A DNA stretch of 64,000 nt. Source: Whalleya microplaca. Lineage: Eukaryota > Ascomycota > Sordariomycetes > Xylariales > Xylariaceae. Position numbers and translations under genes: made by a program. The notes under the pieces were generated by a model, which made no database searches, was not told where the DNA came from, and saw nothing but the letters and a program-made list of their open reading frames with translations. The stretch is from NCBI GenBank assembly GCA_022497155.1, contig MU385717.1, positions 434,001 to 498,000 of the forward strand. Reading direction: 5' to 3'. Below are positions 1 through 13,564 of this stretch, piece by piece; within the stretch, counting starts at the first letter, position 1, and the number at the start of each line of letters is the position of its first letter.

Positions 1-2640
1 ACGCTGAATTCTCTGGACCAACGTGGCATGGGGGCCGTCATATTCGGGTTGCGATTCCATTGGCACACTGGCAATTTCGTAGAATACGACTTGCTACGGT
101 GATCGGTCCCAACATTATCAGGGTCTCCACGGGGGTGTTCAACTGTGAGATCAACAACGGGGCATGCTGTGCTGCAGCTACCCGATAGCCTCGTGGAGCC
201 AAGTATGACAAGGACAAGGGAAGAAACGAGCACAGAACACATAGAGGCAAGCGTACATGAGGCTTGAGACAAATTTCCAGGCAATCCGTAGATGCGTGCG
301 CCATCTGTTTCCGGTACGAGGCCACGATGCTGTGTCACTGCCTAAGGTAGGTATAGTGTTGCACAGCTAGCCAGACCGGCGAATTCTGTAGCATGAAACG
401 CCTGATGATAATTTGATTCGACGACACATTTTTTCCGATGCTCGTGAATGCACCTCACCATTCTTGGAGTATGCGATCCGCGCGAGACTACTTAGTAGTT
501 ATGCTGTTGGTTGTATGAAGTACGCAGCACTTATATTCACCCGACTATCGGGTGCGGGGGCTAACCGGGCCGTTATTTGCTTTCCATTTCCAGGGCCGTA
601 TCTTTGGTACTAACCGTAGCTACCGCCTCGGCTCGAGCAATTTCAAGCATGATCATCCAACAAGCGGTGAATCTTCGAGAGAATCAAGGGTATTGTTAAT
701 ATGGTCAGTGAGTGCGTATGCCGGATATGTTGCCGAGGGCCTCCAACTTGTTGGCTCCGGCAGGCAAGACAACTTGACAAGGTAGAGGCTGCAACGACAG
801 AAATAAGGCGTTCTGTCGACAAGGTAAAAGATAAAAAAGATAAAAAAGAAGCCAGGCATGGGCCTTCATACGATGAGACATGTAAGACGCACAGACGCCT
901 CGAAGAGGAAGAGACCGTGCGGAAACAATAACTTTTATATCACATATATATATTGTACATGTACGAACTCGGCGAACAGTTCAGCGGCTGTTCGGCTAGG
1001 ATCAAAATGACATATCACAGTTGATATTTAAGTGAAGAACAAATGAGCACTCATATTTTAAGCCAATAGCCATTGGATTTTACATGTAGCAAGGTTTTAT
1101 ATGACTATTTTATATAATATATAGCCGGAAAATTTTAGTGATCGAGAAAGGTTACTAATAGGATATGTACTAAAGGTTAGATAAAATACTAGGCATTTTA
1201 ATAGAAGCAGCCCATTCACACGAACAGCGCTTAAGTAGCATATTACCACCACCAGTGCATTGGTACTTGGTCTGTTGTTGTTCTAGTTGGCTGGTTCGGT
1301 CTTGTTATTTCAGATATCATGTTCTGCGCCTCAGAACCAAGCTTATCTCCCTACCACTTAATCCGAGGAGGACCCAGTCTTCGGGACGAAGCTCCTGTAT
1401 TGCCTCTCCTGTACGTTACGAGGTTTCTTTTGTTCCGCGGAAGAAAAGTCCAGATCTTCCTGGATAAAGGCAAGTACGGTGCCTCTGAAACCCAGCTCTG
1501 AGGAGTAGAGAGAGATCGTAAAATGGCCTAGTTAGTATTTAAGCAAAAGACATACTTCCGCACCTAAGTGAAATGTGCCAGGATATGGCTGAGATGTTAG
1601 ATGAGGGAATGACGTTTATGACATGCTTGGCTTTGGAGATGCTTAGCTTATAGTCTTCACGATGACACTGGAGGACTCCGCCTTGAGCGCCACTGGGTGC
1701 CATTCTGATGCTTGTACGGTAGACTGACATGCATTATAACTGCATCCACATCGAAGTCTTCCGTCGCCGCGCCGCAAGTCGAAGTCTTCACCGGGTACTT
1801 AGACAGGGGTGATTTATATCCAAGAGAATGGAGGCTGGGCTGGGCCTCAAGAAGGCAGACGGCGGCCTGTCATTGTGGGTATAGCCGAGGTGTGGCGGGC
1901 CAATCCAAGCCGACGGTTGCTCTTGTATAACACATAAGGATTGGATATCGGTTTAAAGGACTGTCTGACTTGTAAGGAGGAAAATATCTGCCTCGGCAAG
2001 AATCAGGACGCATTTCTGGCAAATATGACATGTTTATTATTATATAGGAAATCGGGGTTAAAATAACAAGGTAAAGTCAAGGAGGTATCCATCACGATAT
2101 ACCTATACGGCAAGTTTCAATAGTGCTTTACGGCTTGAATGCGCCATTGTAAGATTATAGATAAGAGAATTTTGGTGTCCCATTTATTGTTTAGAAGGTC
2201 TGGAAGCCTGTTATAAGACATCGTGGTGTGAATAATGATAATAATAACCAGAAAGAGCTAATACTAGTGCTAGCTATTAGGAGACTATAGATAGTTGATG
2301 GAGGTGTAGCTATGTTAAGCCACATACCATATGTGCCACGCAGGGCTTAACACCCGCCTTGGGGTCTGCGATAATTTATAGTAAAGCCTTTATGGCCACT
2401 TCAGCTTCTACCCATACGCGGTTGGGATTGTCTGGAATTGTCCACCTAATAAAAGTAGTCTCTCATTTGTATAAAATTGGGTGGTGTGACTGGCAAATGT
2501 CTATTTGTTGGTGCTGTGCTCGATTAGGGGCAGTCGGCTTGGTATGTATGTATGTACTTATTAATGTAAGTACTTAAAGTGGCCTGGGCGTAGCTCAAGT
2601 CCGCGTTGAGCACCTGCTTGCTACCTTAATAAAGTTCTCT
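1..2640. other. gene-free upstream region
   Basis: No open frame here is longer than about 95 codons, and none has a recognisable motif or a convincing splice chain. Much of the stretch (about 930-1210 and 1940-2340) is A/T-rich with many TA dinucleotides. That would fit decayed, possibly repeat-induced-point-mutated sequence, but no transposon protein can be recognised. Confidence 0.5.
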
Positions 2641-2662
2641 ACGTTGGGTAGGTCCATACCTA

Positions 2663-2678
2663 GACTTCCTAGGAAGTC
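2663..2678. repeat. perfect 16-nt palindrome
   Basis: GACTTCCTAGGAAGTC is its own reverse complement over all 16 bases. It lies about 760 bp upstream of the WD40 gene start. It could be a dimeric transcription-factor site or chance; no function is assigned. Confidence 0.8.
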
Positions 2679-2687
2679 GCTGGTCAA

Positions 2688-2731
2688 TAGGTAGGTATGT
2701 ACTGCCGACATAGGTAGGCAGGTATGTACTG
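2688..2731. repeat. direct repeat, TAGGTAGG...GGTATGTACTG type
   Basis: TAGGTAGGTATGTACTG at 2688-2704 recurs with a 4-nt insertion at 2711-2731. Related TAGGTAGG words appear elsewhere in the intergenic DNA, for example near 48343. This looks like a short non-coding repeat ahead of the WD40 gene; no function is claimed. Confidence 0.7.
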
Positions 2732-2744
2732 AGTGAGTCGTACT

Positions 2745-3437
2745 TACTTTACATCTGCTGCAGTTCCATACTTATAGTCACATCTTCGTTCTCCACCTGC
2801 CATCATCATCGTCACCACCACCATCAACCAGCAACATCACCTATCAGCGTAGCCGCCTTTGGCCGCCTTGGCCGCCTTGGCCGCCTTCTTCAACCCAACT
2901 CCCGTATTTTTCATCTCATCTCATCAACACCTCATGTTACCGTCAGTCCTCAACGGAACAGACCCATTATTGCGCCACTACGCGCCCTCGATCGTCAGAC
3001 CTTAACCTTACATAGACATTTGACTAGACATTTGACCAGGCATTTATTTGACCTGACCATCTTGACCCCTCCCTGCCTCCATTTTGGCGCTCCATCTTGG
3101 TCCCCCAATTTGGTCCCCTGCTTCTGAACGCCGCCTGCGTAAGCCCTATCTACAAGGTCGTCGCATTACGAACTGTGCATTGTGGCATTTCAGCCATCTT
3201 GGCGTCTTTTTGTGAAAGATCACCTAGCTGTATACAGTTTACGTGCATACAGTGGCATACTAATTAATACCTCCTACATACACACTACATACACACGTAA
3301 CTTGCCCGGCCAATAGGCACACGAAGACGCAGCTGCTGGCGGTTAGACTCGCTCTAGGTAGTCCAGGTAGCAGCAGATGGGCTGAATCGAGTCCCCGTCG
3401 CGCATTTCCATTTTCAGTTTCGATAGAGAGGCCCGCA
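2745..3437 (+). promoter_or_regulatory. C/T-rich promoter and leader of the WD40 gene
   Basis: This stretch changes from the A/T-rich distal DNA to C/T-rich sequence with CATCATC and CACCACC runs. That is typical of fungal promoters and 5' untranslated leaders. No TATA box or defined binding site could be fixed. Confidence 0.4.
2852..2889. repeat. 9-nt tandem repeat (GGCCGCCTT)
   Basis: About four copies of a GCCGCCTTG unit, the first slightly diverged, lie in the C/T-rich region 550-590 bp upstream of the WD40 gene start. It is probably part of the 5' leader or promoter. Confidence 0.75.
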
Positions 3438-5519
3438 ATGCGTTCTCTAAATTCCCCGCCTGCCTCTCCAACATTTACTCCAGATCGTCCCGCTATCGAG
3501 CATGATGCGCTTGTCCCGGATCACTTCGCTGAAACCCCCACTGCTACTGACCTCGATTCTGACCTCGACACTCCCATGAACCACTACGATTGGCCCGTAC
3601 ACACGCCGCAATCTGTTGCGCATGCCGACCACCCCAGCGACGCCTACCACGCCATCGAGGACGGCGACGAAGACGAGGGCGAGGGCGAGGACGGAGACGA
3701 GGACGAGGACGAAGACGCAGACGCAGGCGAAGACGGGGCAGATTACGGAGATAACGGCGCTGGCATCCTCGACCTTGAAGAAGGTGGTGCTCCCCTGAAC
3801 GACGCCAACATGGATAGCTCTGGCGAGGATCAGCATGGCACGCCGCAACTGCTTGCCCAAGATCCTGATGAACCTGCTTTCGCCGACCCTGACATACCTC
3901 TCCAACCACTAGCTGCCCCGACTAATCCAATAACACTACAACCTATACAAGTACTCCAACAACTGCAGGATTTACAAGACCTTCAGGATGCCGAGGACGC
4001 AGGACTCCAAGCGGCCCATATCATGGCCCTGAGCAATCCAAATCCCGTATCACTGGGGCCTGAGAACCCGAGTGTCTTGCAGTTCCTGCAGCTCTGGAGA
4101 TGGCACAGCCGAGAAGATGCCCAGCTGAGGAATGCCGGACGCATCCCTTGTTCCCGAGCTATCGACCGCATGGCCCGCGAAAGTCCACGTCGAGTCGAAT
4201 ACAACCAGCTCAACGGTAACGACTACGATTTCCAAGGCATTAACTGGACGGCTCTTGGCATCACGAGAAGCGCAGCGCGGGACCGCCGCATGGCGACATT
4301 CGTCAACTATGTCAATAAGCCTAATTCAGATACTTGGAACGAATCTCAGCCTGATAGGTTGCTACGTCCGGTGGAAAACTTCTTCCGATATCAGAGTATG
4401 GATATCAGGCGTGACGTGCGCTTGCTGCATTTTCAGCTTCGCAACATTTTGGGGTGCACATCACGGTCACGGGCGTTCTATCCAAGCGAGAACGCGATCA
4501 AGGAACACGATCCTACCACTGGACGGACCAAGACGGCGATGCATTTTGACAATCCGAGTGATGCTCACGTATCTACCATGACTGCCGGAGAAGACGTAGT
4601 GATTGCCGGCGGTTTCTATGGAGGATATCGCTACCGTTCCTTGGATTCCGAAGACATCGAATGTGCTGACGGACGGTTGACTGAGAACATCAGCGGCATC
4701 ACCAACCACGTGCAAATCCACTCATCTCGGCTTTCGTCGGTACCAGTGGCAGCATTTTGTTCCAACGATTATGGATTCCGGGTGGTAGATCTTGCCACAA
4801 ACAGACTCATATCAGAAACTATGTACGACTTTGCTTTGAACTGTTCTGCGTTAAGTCCAGATAAGAGGCTTCGCGTGGTAGTTGGCGATAACCAGAACAT
4901 ACTGATCACCGACGCCGAAAAAGGCGACATTCTACAAAGTCTAGAGGGCCACAGAGATTACGGTTTTTCATGTGATTGGGCACCGGATGGTTGGACCGTC
5001 GCTACCGGAAATCAGGACAAGAGCATCCGGATTTGGGACGCCCGCAAGTGGAAGAACAGTAATGGTCAGGCTATTTCTATCGCCGTAATACGAAATGAAA
5101 TTGCTGGCGCTCGTAGCCTACGCTTCTCGCCCCTCGGCTCAGGGAAGAGAGTATTAGTCGCCGCGGAAGAGGCCGACTATATTAACGTGATCGATGCTCA
5201 GACATTCAACACCAGGCAGACGATTGATATATTTGGCGAGCTTGGCGGCATCTCGTTTGCCAATGGAGGACATGAGCTGATTGCCTTGTCATGCGATGCT
5301 TTTCGAGGTGGGATTTTGCGTCTGGAGCGCTGCGATGCTGGTATGGAAGACAACTTTAGTTACGCTCCCAGGAAGTATCCAGAACCTCGCGGATGGTGGC
5401 GGACTCCTGGGTACGACTGGGCACAGAGCCCGGAACAGGTCGTAGAAAAGCCTGACTCGCAAGAGACTCTCAGCCAGAAAAGAAGGAAGGCCGCCATGTT
5501 GGAGGACTGGATTTTCTGA
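3438..5519 (+). CDS. WD40 repeat protein, S. pombe C2A9.03-like
   Basis: This is a single-exon gene of 693 residues. The N-terminal third is disordered: an Asp/Glu-rich block at about residues 75-120, then a Gln/Leu-rich stretch near 170-190. The C-terminal half contains WD40 repeats; the clearest unit is near residues 500-540 (GHRDYGFSCDWAPDG followed by IRIWDARKW). The layout matches the fungal WD-repeat family of S. pombe SPAC2A9.03, whose molecular role is not established. A scaffold role is inferred from the beta-propeller only. The ATG at 3438 is the first in frame after a C/T-rich leader, and the protein ends in an AMLEDWIF tail. The acidic block is encoded by GA-rich, repeat-like DNA (about 3658-3735), so its length may vary between strains. 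Confidence 0.85.
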   Translation: MRSLNSPPASPTFTPDRPAIEHDALVPDHFAETPTATDLDSDLDTPMNHYDWPVHTPQSVAHADHPSDAYHAIEDGDEDEGEGEDGDEDEDEDADAGEDGADYGDNGAGILDLEEGGAPLNDANMDSSGEDQHGTPQLLAQDPDEPAFADPDIPLQPLAAPTNPITLQPIQVLQQLQDLQDLQDAEDAGLQAAHIMALSNPNPVSLGPENPSVLQFLQLWRWHSREDAQLRNAGRIPCSRAIDRMARESPRRVEYNQLNGNDYDFQGINWTALGITRSAARDRRMATFVNYVNKPNSDTWNESQPDRLLRPVENFFRYQSMDIRRDVRLLHFQLRNILGCTSRSRAFYPSENAIKEHDPTTGRTKTAMHFDNPSDAHVSTMTAGEDVVIAGGFYGGYRYRSLDSEDIECADGRLTENISGITNHVQIHSSRLSSVPVAAFCSNDYGFRVVDLATNRLISETMYDFALNCSALSPDKRLRVVVGDNQNILITDAEKGDILQSLEGHRDYGFSCDWAPDGWTVATGNQDKSIRIWDARKWKNSNGQAISIAVIRNEIAGARSLRFSPLGSGKRVLVAAEEADYINVIDAQTFNTRQTIDIFGELGGISFANGGHELIALSCDAFRGGILRLERCDAGMEDNFSYAPRKYPEPRGWWRTPGYDWAQSPEQVVEKPDSQETLSQKRRKAAMLEDWIF

Positions 5520-7961
5520 TGCGATCTAATATCGGTTGGAGGGCGACAAGGCTCGACGGACAGGCGTTTTAGGGAAATTGGGCATTTAAATGGGCAGCGA
5601 GCGACGGTCATGTTTCAGGTTCTCTCTTTTGTTCACTTGATTTTGCTATTCCCCTCACACAGTCTGCCCATGAGCATGGTTTGAAGGATTGCTCATTCAT
5701 TCTTACATAAGGGAAGGATCCATTTTTCATATACTTGGGACAAGGTAGGTAGGTTATCATGACACTAAACCTTCTGGCGTCGACGACGGCCGGCTGAAAT
5801 CAGCCGGATTAGTATATAGTATTTCAGGAGGGGAACCTTTGGATGGTCATACCTATCACGGACTCTTCGTCTTAGACCCAAGACGGGAGAGAGCTTGTGC
5901 AAACAAATCATTGTAATACAGAGTGCCCGAGAGGCCGATAGATATATGTATTGTGTATTATTTGGTATCATCTACCAAACACCCAGAATAGACTTGAAGA
6001 CCATGATCTTATTCACATTTAACAAGACTTCGTTCACTGGCAGAATACTATAAAGTCTGAGGCCTTATACCTAAGGCAATATCGGTAGTATTTCCCCAGG
6101 AATACGGGAATAGCCCGGATTCGAGACTTCGTGGACGATTTTTTATAGTCAACGCGGTTGGCATCGGCATGATCGCTTATACCTGCTTTTAACCATGCTA
6201 TCCTCGCATTTGCCCTTCTGGTTTTTCTGATCCTCTTGACATGTCTTAATTTTTGCAAGCTCACGAGGGGTTGAGTAGGTGCCGTAAGGACAATATGTGT
6301 AGAGAGAGGGGCCGGATTCTCAGTCGAGCTTGTCGACAAGCACAACTAACTACCTGAGGCCAGTGCTATAACAAGGACCAACTATACCTAACCATCTATA
6401 ATGCTAGAGTTTCTTATAAGGTTCAAACTTCAAGGCGTATTATAGTTAAGGACGAGGGACCTGCTACCCCATATAGAGTACTAGAAATAGTTATTAGTAG
6501 CAAAGCCTCGTTCGCTACCAAATATTTTCTTTGCTGGTTCTATTCGTGGTTTTTGTCTTAGCAACTTAACGATCTTTTCAGCCTTAAACGTAGCATCCAA
6601 CGTGAGATATATCTACTGCTATAATCTCTCCTGTGTATAATTCCTATTATGTATAGCCTTCTAAGCCAACAAACCTTATACACTTTGGGAGGAGCCATTA
6701 AGTACCAATCAACCCATTCGTATTTCTATCTGCTCGAGCATGGATATTCCCGTCTAACGGCAACAATGATAACAAGGGACCAACAACATCCCTGTGGACT
6801 CTGTTACAATCACGACATATCTGAGAACCGACGTTATTTGGCGAGTTACCTGCAAAGCTGTAACATAACGAAGATCAAAGCACCGTTTGGCCAGACTTGA
6901 TGTCTCTGCCGCTGCGCCTATGTGGCGCCTACGTGGCGTTGGTGTCCAGTTTGAGAAGCACTCCGAAACACGGCATGAAGACAGTGACCTCGAGCAACAA
7001 GGCTCTCAGATGCCCCGAAGAAACGTTGGAACCTAGCTTATTTCTACTAGCATCTTCTCTTCATAAGGAAAACCACCTTCTGATCAGTAAAATGCCTATT
7101 TTGTGCGTACTTGGCAATCTTACAAGTACGTGACATTCTCACAGTATTTTCTGTAATATGTTATGAGAGAGAGGACTCTTAGACTCTTCGAGCATGATCA
7201 AGTCTATAGACTACAAATGCAAGGCCGTTGGCCTAGCTGTCAACCCTTACTTGATTACCTAACCCCCTCCCCCTCCTATTTCAGATATACAGGTATTATA
7301 GATGAGAATACTAACCACCTCAATTCTGAACACGTCGACTCAACTACGTACACAGGTCTATTCAATCACAGGTCCAGTCACACTAGTCATTCTAGACAAG
7401 GCACGTTAAGCTTTACTAGCGGCATAGGCTGTTCAAGGCTAAGATATCATGGCACATGTAGGTAGTTCTCGATTGTGGGCGCTAATTCAAACAGCATAGT
7501 TGATATACACGACCTTTCGAAGCTCTATCTCTAGTCATAATGGTAGGCAGTTCCGGTCCTAGGAAGCTAGATGAATAACACCCAGGCTACACAGTCCATC
7601 CCGGCTTCGTGTCATCCACCATAGCCACCTCCCTCCCTAACGCAACCGCAACAGCAATAGGGGCAACCCACCCCTGAGCCTTCTCCTCCTCCGAGCATAT
7701 CGTCACGGTGCTCAAACAAGGGGGCAAAGAAAGTGCTTCGCTTTGCTTTGTTGTGCCTGATACCACCTCAGCAGATCCATCCTATGAAAAGAAAAGAAAG
7801 CTTGCAAGAAGATCTCGGTTGAAGGTATCTGATCCCCGACGCCTGTACAAGCACATGTTGAAGTTTGCCGCCCCATCCCCGTCCCCATCCTTCTAATGAT
7901 GACAACGAATTTTTAAATAAGTCCCTCCTTATACATGTCATGCCATGCTATACGTATACTC
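5520..7961. other. intergenic, no gene supported
   Basis: After the 3' end of the WD40 gene, the segment from about 5760 to 7600 is A/T-rich. It holds only short open frames (at most about 103 codons) with no family motifs. It may contain old repeat remnants, but none can be named. Confidence 0.45.
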
Positions 7962-8025
7962 CCCTTCCCTTCCCTTCCCTTCCCTTCCCTTCCCTTCCCT
8001 TCCCTTCCCTTCCCTTCCCTTCCCT
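7962..8025. repeat. (CCCTT)n pentanucleotide microsatellite
   Basis: About 12-13 near-perfect copies of a CCCTT unit end roughly 10 bp from the stop codon of the T-protein gene, so on that gene's strand they form an (AAGGG)n tract in the 3' UTR. The tract produces an artificial LPFPS-repeat reading frame on the plus strand, which is not a gene. Confidence 0.95.
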
Positions 8026-8034
8026 CCTATCCAC

Positions 8035-9495
8035 TCATCTCATCCTCCAATACTTAGGCCTCACAAACGGCATCTTCGTAACGACAGCCGCGCGCCTCTT
8101 CCCGCGCACCACGACCTCGAGCTCGGTGCCGACCTTCTGCAGGCTATCCTTGACATACGCCATCGCGATGTTCTTCCCCGTGCTCGGACTCGGACACCCG
8201 CTCGTAACCACCCCCACCTTCTCCCCCGCCTCCACCTCAAAAACCTCGGCGCCCTCGCGCGCCGGCGCCCCCTCCACCACCAGCCCCACGCGGTGGCGCC
8301 GCACCCCCAGGCCGCCCTTGGTCTTGGTCTTGAGCTGCGCGAGCACGGTCTCGGCGCCGTGGAACACCGCGCCCTCGGCCCGCAGCGCGGCCAGGTCCCG
8401 CCGGTCCTTGCCCACGATCCAGCCCAGCGACGCCTCGACCGGCGTCGTGCTGTCGTCGAGGTCGTGCCCGTACAGACACATGCCCGCCTCCAGGCGCAGG
8501 CTATCGCGCGCGCCCAGCCCCGCGAGCCGCAGGCGCTCCGGGCCCGCGGCGCGCAGGAGCGCCTCGGTCGCGGCGACCGTGGGCGCGGGGCCGCCGGGGA
8601 TCGAGATCTCGAACCCGTCCTCGCCTGTGTACCCGCCGCGGCTGACGAGCACGGGTTCCTTGCCGCCTTTGAGGGTGATGTACCGGCTCTGTCCGAAGTA
8701 CAGCTCGGGTATCTTGGCCCTGGCCGGGGAGGCCACGACCTCCTCGAGGATCTCGGCGGCCAGCGGGCCCTGCAGGGCGACGAGGCCGTGGTCGGCGAGG
8801 ACCTCGTGCGCGACGCCGGCGCCGCCGGCGGCGTGCCACTTCTCGAGCTCCGAGGCGAGGTACCCCAGATCCTTCTCCGCGCACGCGGCGTTCGTGACGA
8901 CGTAGAACCCGGCCTTATCGTCGCCGAGCCGGGTGATGATGGTGTCGTCGACGATACCCCCCGTCCCCGGCCACAGCAGCGCGCTCAGCGTGTTGTGGTT
9001 CGGCGGCAGGGTTGTGAGGCTGGCGGGCGTGACGCGCTGCAGGAAGGCCGCCGCGCCCGGGCCGCGGAACCGGTGCTGCACCATGTGCCCGACGTCGAAG
9101 AGCGAGGCGTGCGAGCGCGTGAACAGGTGCGAGGCGGACACGCCCTGCGAGGCGTACTGCACCGGCATGTGGAAGCCGCCGAAGGGCACCATCTTGGCGC
9201 CGTGCGCGAGGTGGAGGTCGTAGAGGGCCGTTTTCTTGAGCGGGGGGGCATCCGCCGTGTCCGATGGTGAGGAGGCATAGCTTCTACAGCTAGTGTAGGC
9301 GAGGAGGTCTGGGTGGTTGGAGTGTTGGAGGGATCGTCGAGGGTGGTTTCGAGCAAATGTCACTGAAGAGCTGCTGCTTCTGCTCGTTAAGACTGAGAAG
9401 GAGGCGGTGCGGGCGAGTGATAAGGATTGCGGTGTGGAAGAGCGAATAGCCGGGACGGCTCTCCCGGGTCTGATAAGAGCTCTCGACAGCTTCAT
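8035..9495 (-). CDS. GCV1: aminomethyltransferase, glycine cleavage T-protein (mitochondrial)
   Basis: The T-protein of the mitochondrial glycine cleavage complex takes the aminomethyl group from lipoyl H-protein and makes 5,10-methylene-tetrahydrofolate and ammonia. It is a single exon of 486 residues. Residues 1 to about 80 are Arg/Ser-rich and lack acidic residues, as in a mitochondrial presequence. The GcvT fold begins near ALYDLHLAHGAKMVPFGGF and includes FDVGHM and GGYTGEDGFEI; the GCV_T C-terminal domain follows and ends at MPFVRPKYW. I chose the ATG at 9495 because the longer frame would begin at TTG (9504). The gene is strikingly G/C-rich at third positions, which creates long shadow frames on the opposite strand. 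Confidence 0.95.
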   Translation of the reverse strand: MKLSRALIRPGRAVPAIRSSTPQSLSLARTASFSVLTSRSSSSSVTFARNHPRRSLQHSNHPDLLAYTSCRSYASSPSDTADAPPLKKTALYDLHLAHGAKMVPFGGFHMPVQYASQGVSASHLFTRSHASLFDVGHMVQHRFRGPGAAAFLQRVTPASLTTLPPNHNTLSALLWPGTGGIVDDTIITRLGDDKAGFYVVTNAACAEKDLGYLASELEKWHAAGGAGVAHEVLADHGLVALQGPLAAEILEEVVASPARAKIPELYFGQSRYITLKGGKEPVLVSRGGYTGEDGFEISIPGGPAPTVAATEALLRAAGPERLRLAGLGARDSLRLEAGMCLYGHDLDDSTTPVEASLGWIVGKDRRDLAALRAEGAVFHGAETVLAQLKTKTKGGLGVRRHRVGLVVEGAPAREGAEVFEVEAGEKVGVVTSGCPSPSTGKNIAMAYVKDSLQKVGTELEVVVRGKRRAAVVTKMPFVRPKYWRMR

Positions 9496-10603
9496 CTTGG
9501 TCAATTGGCGGGGTTGAGTGTCAATTGAGGTGTGTTCGGCCCCCGCAATCTATTTCTAGCAGAGGTGCTATATAAACAGATGTTGTTGACTAAGAAGAGG
9601 AAGAGCTCGGTGTTGTACTACGTAGCAGCAAGCGAAGAATTGAATTATACTGGAATCGTTCAAACACCTCGGCCGATCGCGGACTCAAGTGGGGCTGTCG
9701 TCCCGACCCTGCCCGGCTCAACGGACTTTTATTACTTATGTATATCATGTCACTTGCTGCTGGCTTCGTCAGGTGTAACAGATATATGTGCATTATACAC
9801 CGGATACGATAGTTGACGTGACAGCAAGACCACTATTTATTTTAATCTACCCTGCCAAGACAAATATCGGTTCATAAATGTTTATAAAGCACAGATGGCT
9901 GGCATGTGGGTAGATGGATGACCGGTTCAGGGTTTTAAGGTTTAATATAAGGTTTTATCTTGGCAACTCAATATCACAGAAAAGAATTACACACATCATA
10001 GTCTTTCTCCAAAAAAGGAAAATAGAGAAAAAGGGTCTAGAAGCTCTAATAAGATCTTATTGCTGCTGCTACTACCAGAATACGTACGAAGTCCAGTCTC
10101 GATCTACCTCGCAGTGCCAGCATCAAAGAAAAAACAAAAGACGTTGATATGAGAGAGACGCACTCCAAATAGTCCTCCTGTCCTAGACCACGTCCCATAT
10201 CTGCATGTAACGCGGTCTCGTCGGGAAGAACACTAATTAGGGGAAAGAGCACGACGGAAGAATGCCTTACTGAGACTCCGCTCACCCCTTTTGACCCGAG
10301 CAAATGCAGGAAGTTCTCTTTTACGTTCCATAACATCAATTCATACAGTATTCCATCCAGGTACGCCCTCCCCCTTTCGTCCAAAATCAAACTTCTGCAG
10401 ACCATGGCGTCGCGCGCGCCATCAAAGAGACAGGCGGTTCACCTTGTAGGACCACCACAAGAGATAGAGGGTACTGGAATCATGCGTAATTTATGGACTA
10501 TATCGATCTGCTCCGGGAAAATGACTTGCGAGTTACAACCGACCCATAAATGAGGCAGAACAACCAGGGCGCGAGTCGGGCGGTGAATAATGTGTCTACT
10601 CCT
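9496..10603. other. intergenic, no gene seen
   Basis: It holds the T-protein promoter on the right-hand side of that gene and the 3' region of ARF1. From about 9830 to 10150 it is A/T-rich. Short open frames here have no motif. Confidence 0.5.
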
Positions 10604-12824
<2,221 letters not shown>

Positions 12825-13564
12825 ATGTTCTTCTCGACCTCGGCCTTGTTGCTGGCCGCCAGCTTCCTACCAGCTGCGCTCGGCCACAACATACAGCTCC
12901 CTGCCCACGGCCGCGAATGCTTCCACGAGCAACTCCACAAGGACGATGTCATGACCGTCACCTTCCAGGTCGGCGACAGGGAATTTGGTAGTGCCGGAAA
13001 CCTGGACATTGACTTTTGGGTACGGCCACCACTGCCACTGCTGCTCGCGACCATAATTCACCAACTAACTACTCCAGATCACAAACCCAATGGGCCAGTA
13101 CGAGACCTTCCAGAAGAGTGTATCGAACGGGGACTACTCCTTTACCGCCAAGCACGACGGCAAGTTTCTCTACTGTTTCGGAAACGAGCACTGGGGATCC
13201 CACAACAAAGACGTCTCCTTCAACGTCCACGGTATCGTCTACGTATCCGAGGCCGATGCGCCGCAGGACCCCTTAGAAAAAGAGAGTATGTGAAGCTTGC
13301 TTGCTTGCTTCTTTCGCCGACATTGCCTTTGAGTAGGTTCGCTGACAAAGCCGTACAGTCAAACAACTCGTCGAACTCGTCGACCAGGTCAAGGACGAGC
13401 AGTCGTACATCGTCGTGCGAGAGCGCACCCACCGCAACACCGCCGAGAGCACAAACAGTCGAGTCAAGTGGTGGAACGTCTTCGTCATCGGCGTTGTCAT
13501 CGGCGAGTCGCTCTTCCAGGTCTGGTGGCTGCGGAGATTCTTCGAGGTCAAGCGGGTGGTATGA
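12825..13564 (+). CDS. EMP24: p24-family cargo receptor, Emp24 / p24 beta type
   Basis: This is a type I membrane protein of ER-Golgi COPII/COPI vesicles that sorts cargo such as GPI-anchored proteins. Three exons (12825-13019, 13078-13285, 13359-13564) join to 202 residues. A signal peptide covers about residues 1-20 and ends at ALGHNIQLP. It is followed by the GOLD domain with its two cysteines (REC near residue 28 and FLYCFGNEHWG), a coiled-coil linker (KQLVELVDQVKDEQS), one transmembrane helix (WWNVFVIGVVIGESLFQVW) and the cytosolic tail RRFFEVKRVV. The FFxxKRVV-type tail is that of p24 beta (yeast Emp24, human TMED2), which distinguishes it from the other p24 subfamilies. Confidence 0.95.

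Noticed and set aside
38..325. 95-codon minus-strand frame at the left edge
   Set aside because: It has no family motif, is isolated in non-coding DNA and has no splice partner.
3447..3909. Minus-strand frames of 121-152 codons, Arg- or Val-rich
   Set aside because: They are shadows of the acidic GA-rich segment of the WD40 gene.
5760..7600. Transposon remnant
   Set aside because: The A/T-rich composition fits mutated repeats, but no terminal repeats, reverse transcriptase or transposase motif could be seen.
7945..9270. 441-codon open frame on the plus strand, starting in an LPFPS repeat
   Set aside because: It is antisense to the T-protein gene. It arises from the CCCTT microsatellite and extreme G/C bias; it has no motif and its Arg/Ala/Gly-rich composition is artefactual.
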